The position numbers and the translations under genes are program-made. DNA of 64,000 bases, from positions 24,821,861-24,885,860 of the forward strand of contig JANAVB010009598.1 of the NCBI GenBank assembly GCA_029216955.1, given 5' to 3'. How positions within the stretch are numbered: the first letter of the stretch is position 1; each line of letters starts with the position of its first letter. The notes beneath the pieces are model-generated. The model had not been told where the DNA came from and did no database searches. It saw only the letters and a program-made list of their open reading frames with translations. This DNA is from Iris pallida (Eukaryota > Streptophyta > Magnoliopsida > Asparagales > Iridaceae). This document shows positions 12,452-24,500 of the stretch, piece by piece.

Positions 12452-13247
12452 AAGGACCATTCCTTCATCCACAGACGCACAAAGAAAAAATAGAAGATCA
12501 TATCTACAGACAGAAACGAGAAGAGAGACACTTAACGTCTCCTTCTCCTCAAAATGCTCTGACATCCAGTACAACCCAGACCGTCAGAGAGTCCAGGATC
12601 GTCGTCAGATCGTCAACAGAGTCAATATATTACCACTCGCTCCACCGATACAGTTTCCAGTTAAAAACAAAAGGGTACTCCTAGGACTACGTCTAAGTCC
12701 TACATTGTATACTGTTCTATTTGTAATTGAAATACCAAGGTTTATCAATCAAAAAGACCTTGTTTTGTTTGTAACTGAAATACAGCATAACGCTCAGCCT
12801 GAGGAAGCCCCTGTCGAAGTAGCACCTCCCGTCACTACCTCGGTTGCTCAAGGTGAAGGTCCTTTCCAACTTCCAGTAGCTAACAAACATAAGCATAAGA
12901 AGGGCCACTTCGATATGCCTCTACGAAGAGACAACACTTCGTGGTTAACTAGACCCCACAACTTTGACATACTGGCACAACTTGCCAGTACTCCAGCTCA
13001 GCTGTCCTTGTTCGAGCTCTTCCGCCTGTCTAAAGATACTCGGGAGGCTCTCTACGAAGCCCTGAAGGAAGTTGAGTCTTTCATCAGTCAGGTCAAGCAG
13101 CCTGAGGATGATCCAGTAGCATGTCCACACTGCCATAGTGTAGGGAAGATCATCCCCAATATCACATTCACTCTACAAGACATGCTACTCAAGAACAACT
13201 GACACAACAGACCGCTGTATTACACAAGATATGTTGGGGCCATCAAG

Positions 13248-13748
13248 GTGGATCGAATGCAGATCGACCCAAGGTCTTCTCTCAGCATCATCCCCCGGAC
13301 TGTGATTCAGACGTTGGGAATCCTAATGCATCGCCTGACAGCGTCTCATACTACAATCAGTAGCTTCAACGCCAGCAAGAGTGAGCCGCTGGGCAAGATT
13401 CGACTGAAGTGTCATATCGGTGATCTCCAGACCGAGGTAACTTGTTATGTCGTGGATGCGGACGTCAACTACAACATCCTGTTGGGACGACTGTGGCTAT
13501 ACGAATACATGTTGGTGCCATCTACTCTCCATCAGTATATGAAGTATGTATCCACCAACGGCATAGTCAGAACAGAGTTTGCTGATGTCGATCCCTTCAG
13601 GGGGATTGAGGCCTTCTTCACTGACTCTGACCTATACAAGTCGATGCACCTAGAAGATGAAGCCAACGATGCCGATGACGAAGCCGAAGCCGAAGCCGAA
13701 GCTGATTTGGAGGCAGAAATGATAATCGATGATCCTCTGAAAGTGTGA
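13248..13748 (+). pseudogene. Retropepsin-like protease region (Tat)
   Basis: The region corresponds to the aspartic protease that would cut the polyprotein. The catalytic motif of the family, Asp-Pro-Gly-Ser or similar, reads DPRSS here, so the glycine after the aspartate is replaced. Downstream are the usual 'IGDLQTEVTCYVVDADVNYN' and 'ILLGRLWL' (Trp-Leu where Pro-Trp is typical) and 'VPSTLHQ'. An acidic tail with Asp-Ala-Glu repeats follows to the stop at 13746. The stop between 'LLKNN' (13200) and this block separates it from its leader. Confidence 0.7.
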
Positions 13749-13995
13749 CTCAAAGGGAAGCCACCTCAAACACCGCCTCCTTTAGTGGTCAAACTTTGCG
13801 GAAGAGCACCAACTTCTCAGGGCCATACAAATACTGAAGCCCCTTTGAAGATACGACTCAAGGGAAAGTCTCCCCAAGTGACGGCTCCCCTTGTAGCAAA
13901 ACTATGTGGGAAGGCACCAGTCACCGGAACACCAACTGAGACACCTCTCAAGGTGTGACTTAAAGGCAGACCTCCTCAGTCCTCAGCCCCTTTTA
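13736..13995 (+). repeat. Proline-rich coding repeats in Tat pol
   Basis: Three copies of a unit reading roughly PLKVxLKGKPPQ...PLVxKLCGKAP lie between the protease and the G-patch region. Two copies carry TGA where a third has CGA (arginine), which indicates C-to-T decay. It is probably a flexible linker of the polyprotein. Confidence 0.6.
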
Positions 13996-15015
13996 AGCTA
14001 CAAAAGAAGGCTCATGTATCTCTATCGGCACCAGAGCCGACAAATGCCACTCCCGATGGGTTCTCCCGAACCACCTCAGGTTACTCCAGTACTCACTGAC
14101 GAAGAACTGGGAGAGTACATATCCGCCAATGTGGATGCATCGTCTCTTGATGATGTAATCCCTCGGGATAAGATCCCATATTTTATCAATAAAAGGGTGT
14201 CTTTTAATTATTCTAGTCTTCCACATTTGAATGCCATGTACACTCTAGATAATATTCTATAGTAATTGCAAACACAAATAACTACTGTTAATCATGTAAA
14301 TCGAGTCATCCTGTACCGAGGAGTCTGTTATATAGTCCCGCCTCGGAACTAGGATGAGAAACCTATCATCTTCGGCAAAGTCGAGCGTCACCAAGACCTT
14401 CCACCGACGGAGCCAGAACTCGACACCGGCAGAATACAAATTTATCGGTACAACGATCGAGCCAAGTATCTCATCCAAAAGATGGGCTACAACCTGAAAA
14501 GTGGCCAGGGTCTAAACTATGGTAAGGGCCGATGTCTTCCCTTTCGACTCCATGTTTCGAAAGGGAAGCCACAAGACTATTATCACCGTACTCGACGGGG
14601 GGTGGGCTACATCACGCCCCCAACAACCCCAGAAAGTTCAGAAGCAGAAGATGTCGCACATTCACACTCGTCTGAGGCTTCAACTTGGGACTCCGACACC
14701 AGCGTCGGCCCAATCTTCAGGAAGGTGCTGTCAGCTAACATGACATCTGTACATCTTTCAGAAGATGAAGACGACAATCAAACAATAGAGTTCTTCGAAG
14801 AAGAACCCGGGGCTCAATGTCTAGGTGCACAATGGGAATCTCGCTTTGAACTATGGAAACCCCCTACTGAAGGCGAAGTCGAGCAGATCGACCTTGGGGA
14901 TGGATCTTCATCCAAACCTATCTTCATCAACAAGAGCTTAGCAGGAAAGGACCGAGAATCTTTGGTCTAACTGGTCAAAGAATACATCAATGTTTTTGCC
15001 TAGAGCTATGAAGAC

Positions 15016-15774
15016 ATGCTGAGACTCGACCCACAAGTCGCAATGCACAAGCTTAATGTCTTATGTGACGCTAAGCCTGTTAAGCAGCAACAGCGAAGGT
15101 TTCGTCCCAACATCATGAACGCTATCGACAAAGATGTAGTTAAGCTCCTAGACAGCGGGTTTATTCGTGAAGAGCAACATCCAAACTGGGTGGCTAATAT
15201 CGTTCCCGTCAGAAAAAAGAATGAGAAGATCCGGGTCTGCATCAACTTTTGGGATCTCAACTCTGCTTGTCCGAAGGATGAATTTTCACTCCCGATCACC
15301 GACGTAATGATCGACAACACATGTGGCTTCGAGAACATGTCCTTCATGGATGGGTACTCAGGCTACAACCAGATCAAGATGTTCCCAGACGACGAAAAAC
15401 ACACGTCGTTCAGGACTCCGAAGGGGGTTTACTGCTACACAGTAATATCCTTTGGCCTAAAGAATGTCGGTGCCCCATACCAAAGAGCTATGAGCACCAT
15501 CTTCCGCCAGCACCTCCGTAAAATAGTTGAATGCTATATTGACGATATCGTCGTCAAGAGCCGTCTTCGAGGCGATCACCTCCAAGATCTGAAGACAGTC
15601 TTCGATCTCATGCGGGCACATCAGCTCAAGATAAACCTCGCCAAATCCTTCCTTGGTGTTTCCAGTAGAAAGTTCTTGGGCTTCATTATCACTGCAAAAA
15701 GCATCCATGTCGACCCCGAGAAGACTAAAGCTATCCTTGACATGGACCCTCTGAAGAACCTTAGAGAACTTTGA
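15016..15774 (+). pseudogene. Reverse transcriptase domain of the Tat element
   Basis: This is the longest intact stretch of this pol. It shows 'GFIREEQHPNWVANIVPVRK', 'NFWDLNSACPKDEFSLP', 'MSFMDGYSGYNQIKM', 'FGLKNVGAPYQRAM', the YIDD catalytic box (15535-15546) and 'NLAKSFLGVSSRKFLGF'. The 'DLNSACPKD' and 'SFMDGYSGYNQIKM' forms are typical of the Tat/Athila side of Ty3/gypsy. A stop at 15772 breaks the connection to RNase H, which continues in other frames. Confidence 0.85.
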
Positions 15775-16121
15775 GGCCTGCAGGAACATATCGCATACAT
15801 CCGAAGGTTCATCGCGAACCTTTTCGAGAAATGCCAGCCCTTCACCAAGCTCATAAAGAAGGAAGTCTCCTATGTCTGGACGGAAGAATGTCAGAAAGAC
15901 TTTGACAATATTAAAGCTTATCTGACGAGCCCTCCAGTCTTGGTGGCACCTATCGCAGGCAAACCATTTCTACTCTATGTTCGCGTAATAGACTATTCCT
16001 TTTGTGCTTTGTTGGCCTAGAACAATGATGCGGGCCATGATCAGGCCATCTATTACCTCAGCAGGACAATGGTCAGGGTCGAACACCGGTACAACCCCGT
16101 CGAAAAGAATGTCTAGCTCTA

Positions 16122-17187
16122 ATGTTCGCCATCCAGAAAACTCGCCATTATGTCTCGGAACAGACAATTCATGTCATCTCCCGGGTCAATCCGCTCAGAT
16201 TTCTCATGACTAAGCTAGGAGCGGTAAATTCCCAATTAGCTACTTGGGCGATACTATTGATACCATATGACATGGTATTCGTCCCGCAAAAGGCTGTCAA
16301 AGGCCAAGCACTGGCCGACTTCCTAGCTGTGCACCCAATTTCGAAATCATCCCGACTCTATGAAGACATTCCAGATGAAGTGCGAGAATCAAACACCACC
16401 GAAGAGAACCCCGTTTGGTGGATGTTTTTTAATGATGATTCAAGAACAGGCCCCAAAGGCCAGATCATCGCAGGAGTGGGTAGTCCTGATATCCGTCGAT
16501 AAGCTGGTCTTCTAGTGTGCCTATTCCCTTTCAGAGTCGTGCTCCAACAACGTTACAGAGTACAATTCTCTCATCATGGGACTCCAGTTAGCAAAGCAGC
16601 TGGAGGTAGAATACCTCGAGTCTTACGGTGACTCAAAACTTGTTGCCAATCAAGTTCGAGGACAATACGAGGTCCGCCATGAAGACCCAGTCCCTTATCA
16701 CAAAGCAGCGTTGGACATCATCTTAACCTTTACTGAATTCTTCATAGAACATATGCCTCGGCTACAAAACTTGGAGGCTGACGCTTTTGCTGGCCTCGCG
16801 GCCTCATTGGCAGCGCCCATCGGGACTCAACACTTTATTACAGTGGTGGGTCAGGATTTGGCTTACCCCAAAAACAATCTGTGCATGCGAATAAATCATG
16901 CCATGACTACTGACACTAGCATCAACGTCAGAGACTGGAGATTTTCCTTTATCAACTATGTCGTCTATGGGATCCTCCCTGAAGACCCGAAGGAAGCAGT
17001 CTCAGTCAGAAGACGCTCGCTCCGATTCTATTACGATACAGCCACCAAAATGCTGTTCCGACGCTCCTATGATGGACTTCTCCTCCGATGCCTATCAAAC
17101 GAAGAAGCAGCCGAAGCTCTTCGAGAAGTTCATGACGAAACATGTGGAGCCCATCAACCAGGTCCTAAACTACAGGATCGACTTTGA
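16122..17187 (+). pseudogene. RNase H and second RNase H-like region with integrase zinc finger start
   Basis: 'MFAIQKTRHYV', 'HVISRVNPLRFLMTK' and 'YDMVFVPQKAVKGQALADFL' mark the end of the ordinary RNase H. 'WWMFFNDDSRTGPKG' starts the second RNase H, where the usual first aspartate of Phe-Asp-Gly is asparagine. After a frame change comes 'MGLQLAKQLEVEYLESYGDS'. 'VHDETCGAHQPGPKL' begins the integrase zinc finger. Its distal cysteines are replaced by tyrosine and a stop near 17250, so zinc binding would be lost. Confidence 0.7.
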
Positions 17188-17337
17188 CGCATGGACTATT
17201 ATTGGCCCACCATGATGGTCGATGCCGTCGAGTATTCAAAGAAATATCGTGCTTGACAGCTACATGCCGACTTCATCTACAAACCGTCAGAGCCTCTACA
17301 TCCTACGATCGCCTCTTGGTCATTTGAAGCCTGGGGC

Positions 17338-18192
17338 ATGGACATAGTGGGACCTATCACCCCTCCCTCATCCAGGGGACACCGCTTCATCCTAGAAATC
17401 ACCGACCACTTCTCTAAGTTGGCACAAGCTGTACCACTGACAGAGGTAAAAAGCTCAAAGGTGATCGGCTTCATCAAGCATCACATCGTCTACCGTTTCA
17501 GGGTACCCCGGAGGATCATCCACGACAATGGTCCACAATTTATCAGCCATACGTTTGACAGATTCTACGACAAGAATCGCATTTAGAATGTGGCATCAAC
17601 TGCCTACAATCCGATAGCAAACGGATTGGCTGAAGCTTTTAATAAAACCATCGTTAAGCTACTCAAAAAGGTCATGTAATCCAACAAGCGTGACTTGGAT
17701 GAGAAGCTTGGTGAATGCTTTTGGGCCTATCGTACGACGGTACGGACTCCGACGGATAACACACCATTTTCGTTATTCTATGGAAGCAAAGCAGTACTGC
17801 CTCTAGAGATCCAGATACCTTCACTCCGAGTGGCGATCACGAACCAGCTGATTGAAGAAGATAATCAATATCGTCGTCTACAAGAGTTGGAAGCGCTCAA
17901 TGAAAAATGCCTCTTGGCTCAACATCGCATCGAACTTTATCAAGCCCGTATTTCACAGGTTTTCAACAGAAGAGTCAAACAGAGAACTTTCCAAGATGGC
18001 GACCTGGTTCTGGCAGTCAGGAGACCGATGGTGATGACTCACAAGACACCGGTAAAGTTCGAACCCAAATGGGAAGGACCCTTCATTATAGAGACGGTAT
18101 ATTCAAACGGTGCTTACCCTCTCGCTCAACCTAATGGGGACTTGTTCATGATGCCTATTAACGGCAAGTTCCTAAAGAAGTACTACTCCTGA
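17338..18192 (+). pseudogene. Integrase core and C-terminal part of the Tat element
   Basis: The core has 'MDIVGPI' (first acidic residue), 'RIIHDNGPQFIS' (second) and 'NPIANGLAEAFNKT' (Glu third), so the DDE triad is still legible. Stops at 17584 and 17677 divide it. The C-terminal part ends 'KFEPKWEGPFII...PINGKFLKKYYS' with a stop at 18190. There is no chromodomain, as expected for Tat. Confidence 0.8.
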
Positions 18193-18289
18193 CATCCTTT
18201 AGAATATATTTCACTCTCCCTAGTAAGAAAATTTGTGAACTTGACAAACCAAGTTCATGCCCCTCCTTTGACAATCACATGATCCTGGA

Positions 18290-18625
18290 ACCCAGTTGTT
18301 CTGTTACATCCCCAGTAGGAGAACAACCATGTCCACATCACCTCTGAGTTGCTTCTCTACACCCCATAAAGCAAAATTCTACATTAAGTAGGATCATGCT
18401 CATTACTATATTTACCATGTCCATATTACCTCTGAGTAAACATCCCATACAATAATCCCCGTATTGTTGTACGTCAATCACAGAACATCCACGTCCACAT
18501 CACCTGTGAGTTGTTCTATACATTTCTACAGAGTTCATTCCTACCACGTCCATATTACCTCTGAGTAGGAAAGCTCTACCATTAACCCATATTTACTACA
18601 TCCATACTACCTTTGAGTAAATATG
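18290..18625. repeat. Degenerate tandem repeats after Tat pol
   Basis: About six imperfect copies of a unit like CATGTCCATATTACCTCTGAGT, roughly 60-75 bases apart, fill the 3' untranslated region. There is no coding potential. Imperfect repeats at this place are common in the lineage. Confidence 0.65.
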
Positions 18626-18901
18626 TCGGTTTCCTCCATTCTCAACTTATTATCTGTACCAAGAAACCAAGGTGCGCAAAAGATAATAGGTCCACCAAAA
18701 GATCACAAGATTCATCACAAAAATGAACAAAGCAAAAGGTTCTTCATTTCTTCATTTACGCAGGAAGTAGAGGATTACATCGACATCAAAAAGAAGCAAA
18801 AACTACATCTTCGGATCTCAAAGAAAAGAAGCACTAAGACAAAATAGGGAAACTTTATTCATATTCCCGGAAATGGCGATTGCAAAGCAACCTATGAATC
18901 C

Positions 18902-19820
18902 TCACAGCAAGGGATCATAGTTGCGTTGAGGCATGTACCACTCCCTCAGCCACTTTGTATATGAAGGCTCAATCTGATTGAGGACTTCTGTAGGGACAGG
19001 AGGGTTACTCCCGATGCTACTACTATCTGACGGTGGCTCCTCCTTAACTTCAACCTTAGGAGCAATCTCTTTCCTGATGGTCATCAGTTCTTCTTTGACC
19101 TCAACCTTTGGTAACACCTCCTCCTTAACGGTCACCAGCTCTTATTTGACGAAAGGAGGCAGTATCTCTTCCTTCACGAGAGCCTCCGCCTTCAGCATAG
19201 ATACTGCAACAGAGTCAAAGAAAAGTTAGCAAAAAGACTTATAAGCTCAAAACAAGCATCTGAGGTGCATCAACAAATCTGGCGCATCAATTGGGTTGAA
19301 ACCCATGCGCACGGATATAACATCATCAAAGGCGCACACACGGGACCGAGGCCCAGGCACATTTGAAGTGAAGCTTCGGCGTATCATCAGGACTTAAGTC
19401 CATGTGCGTCAGCAAAGGGGGGCTTTGGTGCATCATCAGGACCTAAGTCAATGCACGTCAGCAAATGGAGATTCGACGCATCATCAGGACCTAGGTCCAT
19501 GCGCGTCAGCAGAAGGACTTAAGTCCATATGCGTCAGCAATGGGAAGCCTAGGGTGTCAATGGGGATGTGACTCATTTTAGTCACACCCACGTCTCCAAC
19601 AGTGTTGTAACAAAGTGAAGGATCACCCATCGATCACCGCCGGTCGAACGTCGATGTGCATTGCTACGACGATGGGAGTGTCCTCCACATCGACCTCCAC
19701 GAGCTCCTTGTCCTTGCCCCTTCCTCGGCCAGCACCGCCACAGGGAGTCTTGGGAGCCATCTCTCTAAAGAATCTAGGGTTTTCGAAGTGTCTAGAGGAA
19801 GAATGAGAAGGAGAAAACAA
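18902..19820 (-). pseudogene. Antisense spliced gene in the 3' region of the Tat element
   Basis: On the minus strand a first exon begins MAPKTPCGGAGRGRGKDKEL (ATG at about 19758-19760; a longer frame opens at 19820) and ends near a GGGTGATCC donor at about 19623. A TTTGACTCTGTTGCAG acceptor at about 19206 opens a second exon. That exon holds repeated VKEE / KVEVKEE units with one TAA in frame near 19145, then 'TEVLNQIEPSYTKWLREWYM' and a stop at 18902. A minus-strand TATA (CTATAAATAGG) lies about 90 bases upstream of the ATG. Extra antisense frames are known in Tat elements such as Grande. The function is unknown; this product looks low-complexity and charged. Confidence 0.55.
19376..19545. 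repeat. Tandem repeats in the intron of the antisense gene
   Basis: Four imperfect units contain CATCAGGACCTAAGTCCATG followed by a CGTCAGCA-like end, at about 19384, 19432, 19480 and 19512 (the last truncated). They sit inside the inferred intron of the antisense gene. Confidence 0.7.
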
Positions 19821-19848
19821 AAGTAGAAGACTCTATCTCTCACAGACG

Positions 19849-19860
19849 CCTATTTATAGG
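19849..19860 (-). promoter_or_regulatory. TATA box of the antisense gene
   Basis: CCTATAAATAGG on the minus strand is followed by a CT-rich leader (CTTCTACTTTTGTTTTCTCC) and the ATG of the antisense gene, the layout of a plant core promoter. Confidence 0.5.
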
Positions 19861-20148
19861 CATGAGCTACGTGTGTGAACCGATAAAAGCTGACATCAGC
19901 AAAAACTCTTCGGGTCTCGTAAAACTGACGGCTGTATATCTTCCAAAAGATTATCATTAATCTTCCAAAATTCGAGGCATTATTTTTTTGCTTAAAATCA
20001 AGAAGAACATGAGCCCCCACAGCAATGCGCGAAGCGATCATGCGCCCAGAAGAGCCATCCACCCAGATGAGGATATGCTCCCAGAATAACGACTACCCAT
20101 GCTTCTTGTTCAAAGTATTCCAAAACTTGGCAGAAAACTTTAGAAACT

Positions 20149-20161
20149 TTGAAGGGGGTCT
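20149..20161 (+). promoter_or_regulatory. Polypurine tract of the Tat element
   Basis: TTGAAGGGGGTCT abuts the 3' LTR start TGTAGAAGC. It is purine-rich, as required to prime plus-strand synthesis. Confidence 0.7.
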
Positions 20162-21588
20162 TGTAGAAGCATGGAATTTCAGGCACATCTAAGGCCAGAA
20201 CTCCTATGCGCCCTAACTCTCATGCACCAAAAATTAACATGCGCCAAGAAAAGAATATTTGGCACAACAAAAAACAAGAAAGAAGTAGAGACATATAAAT
20301 AGGGCTTTTATTTCATATGAAAGTCTATTACATGTCTTTTACAAAGGAGAATTCTTTTAGAAAAGAGAAAGAAAATCCTAAAAGCTACAGTCAGGCGCAG
20401 TGCTACAGCCAAGCGCATTACTTCAACGTACAACCAGGCGTATCACTCAAGTGCTACAGCCAGGCGCATCATTTCAGCATCTCAACATATGTACATCCCC
20501 GTGCATAGTCAGAGCGAATCACTCCCTCGTCAGCATATTGGCACTCTAGCAGGAGGAGTGACACTTCTAGCCTATCCAAATTGGGGCACGATAGCCCCGA
20601 CCTGCGGCTCTTCCAGCATAACAAAAATTGGGATACGATCGCCCCGATCTTTGGATGCAACATGCACCTTCAGCCTGTGTCGGGACACGACGATTCTGAT
20701 ATTTGGAGGCAACATGCACTTTCATAGGGCCGATGGTGAAAAAATAAACTCGACGCATTTTCGTCTTCGGAAGGAGTTCATCGTCAACTCGCCAAGGCAG
20801 AGGACCGATCGAGTTTGTCTCCATAAAAGAAAGTTAAGTAAAATAAGAAAAAAAAACTCTTCACAATGCTATTTATAGGCTAGGGTAACCCTCGCCCATG
20901 CGCCAAATGGCAGTCTCCTCATATTCTGTGCAATGAATTTGCATTTATGATGATGAATCTGCCTTCTCGTATTCAACCAAGTCAAAACAGCCATTAATGC
21001 CTCGAAGAACTCAACCGACGGGCCAATAAGGATGCGCCATGCGGCAGATATGCCGTCAGCTCCATGCGCTCCATACCGATGTGCCCAATGGGACACAAAT
21101 TGATGCGCCCACTTCAACTCGTCATCCATCAAGCATTTAATGCTATGTGACAAAGTCGGCAGCATGCTTCCCGAAGACTGAACAGTTGACAGCTTTTTAC
21201 AGAAAACGAAGAGCCGCCAACGTCATCTTTATCATTACATTTTGTCGGCTACAGCTGTCCTTGCTACGTGGCCGACTGATCACTTGCATGCACCACCACG
21301 TCCATGCACCCAGCAATTTCCATGCGCCTTAAAATCCATGCGCTCTCGACTTACTTCTGATCCTAAAAGTCAAAAGTTAAGTCCCTACATGCGCCTCCAC
21401 AGCCATACGCCCAGAAATTTGCATACGTCTCAAAAGTCACGTGCCTCTGACTTACTCTTGAGCCCAAAAGACAGATGCCAAGTCACTGCATGCACTTCCA
21501 CAGCCATGCGCTCAAAAGCTCAGCATGCACCTCAGAATCCATGCACCCAGACTTGTCTATGACCTCTGAAAGTCATAGACCAAGTCGT
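20162..21588 (+). mobile_element. 3' LTR of the Tat element, first part
   Basis: It matches 10702-12115 of the 5' LTR throughout, with scattered substitutions. Element G interrupts it at 21588 and it continues at 32789. The duplicated target GTCGT at 21584-21588 and 32784-32788 proves the interruption. Confidence 0.85.
20567..20824 (-). CDS. Short antisense frame in the Tat 3' LTR
   Basis: The 85-codon frame starts METNSIGPLPWRVDDELLPK, about 50 bases downstream of a minus-strand TATA (CCTATAAATAGC, about 20873-20884). The first 20 or so residues are shared with the counterpart in the 5' LTR (start near 11363), which then stops. I recognise no domain. It may be the first exon of an antisense LTR transcript or a chance frame; only the conserved start and promoter-like context support it. 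Confidence 0.3.
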   Translation of the reverse strand: METNSIGPLPWRVDDELLPKTKMRRVYFFTIGPMKVHVASKYQNRRVPTQAEGACCIQRSGRSYPNFCYAGRAAGRGYRAPIWIG

Positions 21589-24500
21589 TGTTACGACCCG
21601 TACCCACCGTGAGGGTACGAGTACGTAACAGCACCCAGCCTACGCCGCAGTGTCGGCGGTAGAACGCTGTTCTAGGTCATGAACTATAACTACATAACAT
21701 AAATATACTCTCCAAAAGGAGGCCAACACAGAGGTACAACTCAATCACAATCTAAGGTAGAATATAGCATGATAGAAATAGATAAGAAATCCTCAACTGA
21801 GGTACAGCAGAATGAAATAACAGAGTCTCAACAACTACCATTCTAATATCTCTAAAATATACAACTCTGAAAATAAAGACAACAGCTAAACACGAAAGAA
21901 AGAACAGTCTAAGCTATAAACACTATGCAAGGTATCATCCTGAGCAGCTGCCTGAACCTCCCCAGGGGTCCAGTTCGCGAGTGTCAACTAGGCAAGCTCC
22001 AAGTAAGGGGTCCAGGGTTCCTCATCATCCTCAGTAAAATTTTCAACAGGTCCAGTCAGGACGGGAGCGAGCACAAAACATCTCACGCAGTTCATATCAA
22101 GTTAGAAAATATAAAGCATGCAATAGAGTAAGGTACATGAAACGCTGAAAGAAGAATATATATAAAAAACAGTAGAGATTTGATAACAGGAAATATCTAT
22201 ATATGATAAGTAAGAACTGTAAGCCAACTATAATTTAGAGTACAATATGGTTATGCAAACGGTCTAGGACAATGCAATGGTAACTCCATTGTACGTGGGT
22301 GTACAATAGACATATACAATAGTTATACAATGTTGTACAATAGGATTTGAGTACATAACCAATTCTACTCTCCCTCCCCAATCAATACACAAGGATCCAC
22401 TCCAGTTATGTTATCTTATGCAATAGTGTACAATGTTATACAATGGATGTACAATATTATACAATAGATGTACAATGTTATACAATAGTTGTACAATGTT
22501 ATACAATAGTGTACAATGGTCTATCCTTGGAACTTATGTGATAATGAGAGTACAATATACAATGAGTATACAAGGATATGGGTATTCAATAAATATAATA
22601 TGTAAGTGAAACGCACATCACAATATGTATTTAGTGAATACAAGGGGATAATATCTCAAAAGAAGATCCATATAGTACCAATCCGTGATAACAATCGTGT
22701 CAGCATCAAGTACAGTAATCTAGAGCAAGAATGTAAATCCAGACAAGTATGAAACGGTCAGAGAATGTACTCGCCTTGTATCTGAATGTCTGACGTAAAT
22801 GTACTGTCCGAGATGAGGTACCTGACTCCTAGTTAGAGCAACACAAGTCAAAATGTATACAGGAGATGATTAATGTAATCTACTATGCATCTGCATGCTG
22901 TTTAGATCAAACTAGAGTAATGTCAACACTCAGTCAACTCTAGTCAACTAGACTAGTCAAACTAGGTCAACTAGGTCAAGTTCTAGCCCAAACAAGTCTA
23001 ACAAGTCTCACTAGGCCTAACCAAGCCTAGTCTAGCAATCACACACCAATCACAAGGCTATACAAGCCAAACACAAGCCATCACATTCAACATTACACAA
23101 AAGAGAAAGAAGGCTAGCATGTAAAGCTATGCGTGTGTGAACATAGAGGTGTATATGAAAAGAGAAATCAACACTAGTTACACTACACATGGTATATAGG
23201 TTAACCATCTACATATACATTGCCTTATATTACACATGCATCAATCCATATATTTATATAGCTATATATTAGAGGGAAAATGACATGCATAATAGTGTAT
23301 TCATCAAGACGTGTGTGTGTGTGTACTAACATGTGGGTAATGTGACAATGTGTGATAGCTAAAATTGAAATAGGAAAACAGTTGCATACATTAGTTGCAA
23401 TGGGTATGAGTGTGTGTGTTAGGCACTTGTGTGTGGATGTGATAAGAGGGTAGTCAACAAGTGAGGGGCTGTATGGGGTGAATTGGAGGACTGTCATGGA
23501 CAGCTATAGGACAGCCAGGAGGGGACTATTTTAGGGGGTTATTAGGACAGCATATGGGGCTCTAAATGGGACAGGCTTGTGGAGTGATAAGGACTGGTTT
23601 AGGACAGCCATGAGTTGGTTAAGGGGGTTTGGTTAAGGGCCAGTTTTGGACTATTTTGAACTGATATTTGGGTAGCTAAGTAGGCTAGTAAGGGACTAGT
23701 ATAGAGGACTGAACAAGGCTAAAATTATGGACTAAAACATGGGGCTTCTAGGACTGTTATGTAGGGGGTTTTGGGACTGACATATAGGGGAGTTTAGGAC
23801 TGTATCATAACAGTGAACTAACAATATGGTTCACATGACGGTATGGCATGGCAGAGGATATCATGGAATAGGAAACAGTGAGTGAGTGATGTGTGTATTT
23901 GTGTGTGGGAGTGTGTAGTTGTGTGTTCAACACATGAGGGTGTAATGGTGGATAGGTTTTAGGAATGTGACAGTGTAGAGTGACAGTTATGAAGGAAGGA
24001 ATCAACTTGGGTATTAAGAATGGGAAATCAAATTATTTCTCAGGTTTCATCCCACATTCAGTGCAATGTAATCAAAACCAATTCCTAATCTATTCTCAGA
24101 TTTCCACATAATAACAGGAAGTGAGAAACAGTCTCAAGTTTCAGGATTAGCAAACAATGTGGAACCATGTGTGTGTCAGTGTCGAATTGGGTAGCTAATA
24201 GTGAGTGACAGGGAAATCAGTTTTGCATATCAAACTAAAGCTAACAACAGTTCACAGTGAAAAAAACAGGCAACACAAGTCAACTATACATCAACAAAAA
24301 CTCTTAAACCAACATTTAGTATTTCTAATACATATGTAATAGAATAAATTTAGGTAATTAAACAGGGAAATTAGTGAAGGGAAATCTATTCTCAGTTGTG
24401 TGTGTCCATAGATTAGGTTCTCAGGAAATCTCAGGGTTCAGAAATTAGTGAAAGAAAATCAGAGGGAAACTCTTAGGTTCTCCGAAAATCTCATTTTCCA

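Larger units (their letters stand above)
10702..12766 (+). mobile_element. 5' LTR of the Tat element
   Basis: The LTR starts TGTAGAAGCATGG, as does the second copy at 20162. The two LTRs can be followed together to 'TCAATCAAAAAGACC', after which they diverge. This marks the end at about 12766, with a deletion probably removing the true LTR end, primer site and gag. The LTR is rich in the motif CATGCGC (many copies in 11400-12100). It contains a sense TATA at 12442 and an antisense TATA at 11406. Confidence 0.75.
12780..18192 (+). pseudogene. Decayed pol of the Tat element
   Basis: Successive blocks in mixed frames give the Tat pol order. These are the leader with 'FDILAQLASTPAQLSLFELF' (12962-13020), protease with 'IDPRSSLSIIP' (13263-13300), an acidic and repeat region, G-patch-like 'MGYNLKSGQGLNYGKGR' (14482-14532), reverse transcriptase with YIDD (15535-15546), RNase H remnants, and integrase. 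Integrase shows the acidic residues of 'WGMDIVGP', 'HDNGPQF' and 'LAEAFNKT' (17331-17640), and it ends at 18190. At least nine in-frame stops and several frameshifts make it non-functional. Gag is absent: the leader is continuous with LTR-derived sequence upstream. Confidence 0.85.

Noticed and set aside
12279..12780. Long open start of the Tat leader frame
   Set aside because: This part lies in LTR sequence, including the TATA box, so it is chance read-through and not protein.
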